Of a stretch of DNA of 64,000 nucleotides, positions 31,921 through 64,000 are shown piece by piece. A model generated the notes under the pieces. The model had not been told where the DNA came from, did not search any database, and saw only the letters and a list, made by a program, of their open reading frames with translations. The stretch is from Neoarius graeffei (lineage: Eukaryota > Chordata > Actinopteri > Siluriformes > Ariidae). Made by a program: the position numbers and the translations under genes. Position 1 is the stretch's first letter. Every line of letters begins with the position of its first letter. The DNA lies in assembly GCF_027579695.1 (NCBI RefSeq), contig NC_083570.1, positions 12,197,051 through 12,261,050 on the forward strand. The letters are read 5' to 3'.

Positions 31921-32005
31921 TGACTTTTCACCCCGTGACCTTTCACCTACTTTGCTCACAAGGGCGAGGTGATGTAAACAGAGCTGGCTCTCGGGTTCAA
32001 AGTCA
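31921..32005. promoter_or_regulatory. Cluster of DR1-like nuclear-receptor sites upstream of hadha
   Basis: TGACTTTTCACCC (31921-31933) and TGACCTTTCACCT (31936-31948) read on the - strand as AGGTGA-A-AGGTCA type direct repeats with one spacer base. GGGTTCAAAGTCA at 31993-32005 is a third on the + strand. DR1 sites bind PPAR/RXR and HNF4, known regulators of beta-oxidation genes. They lie about 620-710 bases upstream of the hadha start codon. Function is inferred from sequence and position. Confidence 0.5.
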
Positions 32006-32298
32006 CAGCCAGGACTTTATCACCATCATCACACCACTGATTTATTCACTTACACACAGATACACACACAATTACCTGCAGATAAAGGCGAGCTGAACTA
32101 GCTAGTCACGCATTGCTAAGCTAAGTCGATGAGTGAATGAAAGGAGCGGTTGCTAGGTGACGCTGCGAGATTCGGAGCGCGCGCGACACTCGCAAATGCT
32201 TATACTAGCGCGCTGTTCATTTTTATTTTATTAATTAAAAATATACATATATATTAGTGTCTTTTATCAATATAAAACACGCATTTCTAACTACTTAC

Positions 32299-32520
32299 CT
32301 GTCTGCAGCTGAAGTCACTCTTCCTGGAGTCCGAAAGCTGCTCACAAAACCCTGGGTAGTTATTTTTAACAGTTGTTAGTAGGCCTGAATAGTGCCTGAA
32401 TGAAAAGAACAGTCGCAAATAAATATCCAGGACGTAACACATTCTCACTCAACACACACACACAGGACTCGTCTTCCAGTAACATTTTAAAGACTAGTAG
32501 TGTAAATATTTATTTATTTA
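32299..32520 (-). other. Candidate first exon of a divergent transcript, possibly hadhb
   Basis: On the - strand a GC-balanced stretch ends in CAGACAG followed by a consensus donor GTAAGTAG (32298-32291). In other vertebrates hadhb lies head-to-head with hadha and shares its promoter, with a short first exon. No hadhb coding sequence is found in the 32 kb to the left, so the link rests on the donor and on known gene order. The 5' limit given is arbitrary. Confidence 0.35.
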
Positions 32521-32627
32521 AATAACAAACGCGGTGTTTAACATACAGGCGACGTATAAGGTGAGCTCAATGTATCTCACGTCGCGCATGCGTGTTAGAG
32601 GTTCATTCGACTCGAGCAAGAGCCGTG

Positions 32628-60478
<27,851 letters not shown>

Positions 60479-61800
60479 ACCTCAGAGGTCAAAGGTTACA
60501 TGTAACCCGTGGAGCAACCTTTCAGCCTCCATCCTGAGGAAGAACTTTATACCTCTGCATACGTCACGTCCATATATAACCATTTTATAACTTTAGTTCT
60601 ACTGAGACGAGCGTACGTAGGGAACTGATTCCTGCTTCCACTCGCACACTTTTTTCCTTTTGTTTTCAACTGTCATTTCACGACAGAATTCATCACGCCA
60701 TTTTGTGAATGTGAACTAAAAACGAAACGCCAAACAGATTTGTAGCAAAAATGCATCTTATGCTCTCTAGAAATGATGAAGTTGCTCAGAAAATCAGCGT
60801 TATCTTCAAGTTCACATTTCTACACAAGAAGCTCAATATCAGGAAACGTGAATCGGTGTTTTTGCTGTTTTGAATCCAGCTCGAGAACTAAAGTGGGCAT
60901 GTCCTAATTCTTGGGAGTGGTTTGCTCGAATTGTAATTAATTCACCACAAAAAAAAGGGAGGTTTTAATGCATTATAGCGAACAGCCAACTTGAAACTAA
61001 GTTCACTAGCAAGTTTAACTTCGCCGAACTACCTCGCTAGCTGTTGGCAAAACCGCAACGACACTCCAGAAATTTCTCACAAGATGTAAGATTTAGGAGT
61101 CGGGGTTTTTTTTTTTTTTTTTTTTAAATGCTTAAAAATCCTCCCGTTAGCCAGAGTTCTTTAATTTTCTAGCTAACGCAAGACTAGCTACTATATTAGA
61201 AAGGAAAAAAGTGGGTAGAAAGTGGTTGCCAGGTCTACTTTCGTTAAAAATCCTCTTCGAATTAATAGCTTGATTGTGATTTGGATTAATAAGATATAAA
61301 ATTAGGAGCAGAGAAGAAAAAAAAAAACTTGGATTACACAAACATTGCATTTAACCAGAAACGTGTGTGAACATTTTTCGACTTCGTTGTGTGATTTGTC
61401 GCTTGCAGAATTGTAGGAAAAAATACTTCCGACATGGATTTTTCTCCCATCGAGAACCTGTTTTCCAGGCAGGAAGTGACAAATTTCAGACAGGAAATTA
61501 AGCAAATTGGAGGAAAGTGTTTCATTTTAGGTTTCTTCTTCCTATTATTATTATTGTTGTTAACCAGTTCAACCCTTTTTAAAATAATGTTTTCACTCTG
61601 GGATGATCAAGTGATTTTGTTTGCATTTTAAATTACGTTCAACTAAAAAAAAATTCATTTTTAATTGATTTTTTTTTTAATTATTTAAATTCATTGAGCC
61701 AGTACTGTATTATATCATCAGTATTTTCTCAAGCTGATGTGTTTTTTTTTTTTTTTCCTGCAAATAAACCCAAAGTTGATTCATGTTTCTGTGGGAATAT
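60479..61800 (+). other. Probable hadha 3' UTR and downstream sequence
   Basis: No further coding sequence follows the stop. The first AATAAA after it is at 61763-61768, which would give a 3' UTR of about 1.3 kb. The stretch is AT-rich with several A and T runs and holds no other gene that I can see. Confidence 0.4.
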
Positions 61801-61837
61801 GGAGCACAAAAGGAATACAGACCTACACTAATGTCAT

Positions 61838-61877
<40 letters not shown>
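61838..61877 (+). repeat. (AT)n microsatellite
   Basis: About 20 AT units. Confidence 0.95.
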
Positions 61878-61881
<4 letters not shown>

Positions 61882-63240
61882 GAACATGCGCCACTTGTAG
61901 GGATTACGTAAGGACGGCGGTGTTATAAGACGTCCGTCCAGCTTCGTTTCTTCAACTAACCCATAAATACAGTACGAGTGTGTTTAGCTGCAAAACATTC
62001 TCTGCTGAAACCCTGTCATTACACAGCGACTCTTCATACACACCTCACTTTCAAACACAAAAAGCGGTGTTTAGTAAGCATTTAATTACTGTCACCTAAT
62101 TACAGTGTGTGCGCGTGCATGACTTCACACTCTTCAGACGTCACTGTTTTTATCTCAAGCAAAGCAATCCCCCTAAGGATGAGATTGTGGGTTTTTTTTA
62201 TGCATCTTAGTGGAGACCAGATGTCCTCACAAACATGGGGAATATCAAAAATATTTGACCTTGAACTTCACGAAAATAGACAAAACATGGTGTTCTGGTT
62301 ACTGAAGTCATAGTTGTGGTTAGATTTCAGTGGAACGTGCTGACGAGTGTACTCCGAGTGATCATTACCTTATCTTTAAGAATAAACCACAGCAGTAAGA
62401 TGGCGTTCGATGACTCGGGTGACTTTAATCAATAAATCAACCAATAATCAGTTGAAGTCGAGGTCAGTTTGTAATGCAACAGTAACTCCACTAAAACAGC
62501 AACATGTGTGTGTTAGTAAACTCTGATTCTATACTCGGGGGGGCCTTCTAATGCTCAGGGCTGCTATGGATCCTCACTTCCTGTTCAGAGAGGAATCCAA
62601 TGTTGATCTTACACCAACGTACCTACAGTTTACACACACACGAGCAACAGAATCATAACACCGATGCATCAAAGACAGTGGAAAGACAGAGTTGTCACAT
62701 TTTGGGTTAAAAAAAAAAAGCTTCCTTAAAATATAGCAGAATTATCCTTTGTTCCATTATGGTTCCTCTAAAGGCACGTCAGTCTAAGCAGTCTGGTGTT
62801 TTTAAAGAAAAAAATAAAATCACTAACAATTTATAAACCAGACAGTCTCAAGTAGTGTTTGACATTAGTCCCTATTGGATGATTGTTTTTTTTTTTTTTT
62901 AAAGAGGCGTAGTTTTGAGACGGTCTCCAGAAACAATGTCTGTGCAGGAGTGGAGTTTAGAGATGATCCCTAAAGAAGCTAAGTACTGAGTGGTATTTAA
63001 ATATATAAAATCTTTTCTTAACAAAAAAAAAAAAAAAACACGTACCACACACACAGGTTTATATTTACACACTCACTCTCTCTCACACACACACACAGAG
63101 ATACTGTTCAGTAGTTTGATGCTGTTCAGCATCTGAGCTCTGAGTGATCTAACCCCACAAAATATATCAGCACGAGTGTGAAAGGAACATACGTGCATCT
63201 CTTAATTTCAACACATACATACATACATTCATTCATTCTG
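61878..63240. other. Intergenic sequence, nothing recognised
   Basis: It holds homopolymer runs (T near 62886, A near 63023) and a CA-rich patch near 63040-63100. No coding, RNA or transposon signal was found. Confidence 0.5.
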
Positions 63241-63244
63241 ACAT

Positions 63245-63725
63245 TAGGCACATTTCCACCAGAGGAACCTTTACCGGAACTCAGGAACTTGTTCCACAGT
63301 ATATACGTACAGTACTCTTTTCCAGATCACTATTGTCTGAAATTTGGTGTTTCCACCAGAGGACCCTGTTCAGGAACCCTGGAACCCTTTCTCTGGATCT
63401 ATGGCACTAGTTTACACCACAGGAACCTTTTCAACTCCGAAACCTTAGCCATGTTTCCACAGAGAGGTACCTTATTATAGGTACGCAGTAACTTTAGGCA
63501 CATTTTCGGTGCACAAACCTACTCAGGAACCCGGTATGTTTTAATTTCCACTAGCTGATTTTAGTTCCTGCTCTACAGCAGGTACATTTTTGCAGACAAC
63601 TACTACCTGACTTGTTTCCAGCAGAGGAACCTTTCAGGAAACCCAGGAACTTGTTCAGGCATTCTGAATTTTTTAAGCAAGTTTCTACGACAATGAACCT
63701 TCTCATGAACTTCCTTTTCAACTAA
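63245..63725 (+). repeat. Degenerate tandem-like repeat with CAGAGGAACCTT motif
   Basis: TTTCCACCAGAGGAACCTTT and GGAACTCAGGAACTTGTTCC recur in diverged form (63251, 63351, 63617 and others). It may be an old minisatellite or MITE pile-up. Confidence 0.6.
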
Positions 63726-63741
63726 GAGACTTTAGTGTTAG

Positions 63742-64000
63742 GGAGGCACGGTGGTGTAGTGGTTAGCACTATCGCCTCACAGCAAGAAGGTTCTGGGTTC
63801 AAGCCCAGCGGCCAACGGGGCTTTTCTGTGTGGAGTTTGCATGTTCTCCCTGTGTCCGCATGGGTTTCCTCCACAGTCCAAAGACATGCAGGTTAGGTTA
63901 ATTGGTGGCTCTAAATTGACCGTAGGTGTGAATGGTTGTTTGTGTGTCATTCCTGTGATGATCTGGCAACCTGCCCAGGGTGTACCCCGCCTCTCGCCCA
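63742..64000 (+). mobile_element. tRNA-headed SINE, copy E, cut by the window end
   Basis: The head GGAGGCACGGTGGTGTAGTG and box B-like GGGTTCAAGCCC are present. It is more diverged than copies A-D, with a deletion at the GGTGCTCCGGTTTCCCC region. Confidence 0.9.

Noticed and set aside
63178-63480. 100-codon frame downstream of hadha
   Set aside because: It covers a degenerate repeat (CAGAGGAACCTT units), and no domain is seen.

Overview
The window is vertebrate nuclear DNA, almost certainly from a teleost fish and possibly a catfish (inference from repeat content: Tc1-like, hAT-like, Harbinger-like and P/THAP-like DNA transposons, RTE-, I- and L2-type LINEs, and a tRNA-headed SINE beginning GGCGGCACGGTGGTGTAG). 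The only host gene I can support is hadha, the alpha subunit of the mitochondrial trifunctional protein. It lies on the + strand at 32628-60478 in 20 exons that join to a 759-residue reading frame. All junctions have GT/AG ends and keep phase, and both the enoyl-CoA hydratase and the 3-hydroxyacyl-CoA dehydrogenase catalytic residues are present.

Region 1 (1-28434) is a nested stack of mobile elements with no host gene. An RTE-like LINE on the - strand (RTE-A) is split by a 3.06-kb DNA transposon (521-3579) and by a full-length I/Nimb-type LINE on the - strand (LINE-B, 3625-28144, with a 10-base target duplication CATCCCCATT). LINE-B is itself broken by about twelve direct insertions: two Tc1-like elements (one with an intact 340-residue transposase), three P/THAP-like elements, three or more hAT-like elements, a Harbinger-like element, an L2-type LINE, a GGCC-ended element, and an element with 9-base target duplications that carries a RecQ-like helicase fragment. 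Several of these contain further insertions.

Region 2 (28435-31811) holds a hAT-like element, a Tc1-type MITE and a SINE split by a MITE. Region 3 (31812-32627) looks like the hadha promoter. It has three DR1-type nuclear-receptor half-site pairs and, on the - strand, a strong splice donor that could end the first exon of hadhb, the usual head-to-head partner of hadha in vertebrates. That assignment is inference.

Region 4 (32628-60478) is hadha. Its introns carry a 39-bp minisatellite (intron 1), a 2-kb polypyrimidine array of 29-bp units (intron 9), degenerate repeats (intron 6), and a 9.1-kb inflated Tc1 element in intron 12 that contains three SINEs and another LINE. Region 5 (60479-64000) is the 3' UTR and intergenic sequence with simple repeats and a SINE cut by the window end.

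hadha needs its beta subunit for the last step of long-chain beta-oxidation. The very long open frames in introns 1 and 9 are repeat artefacts, not genes.
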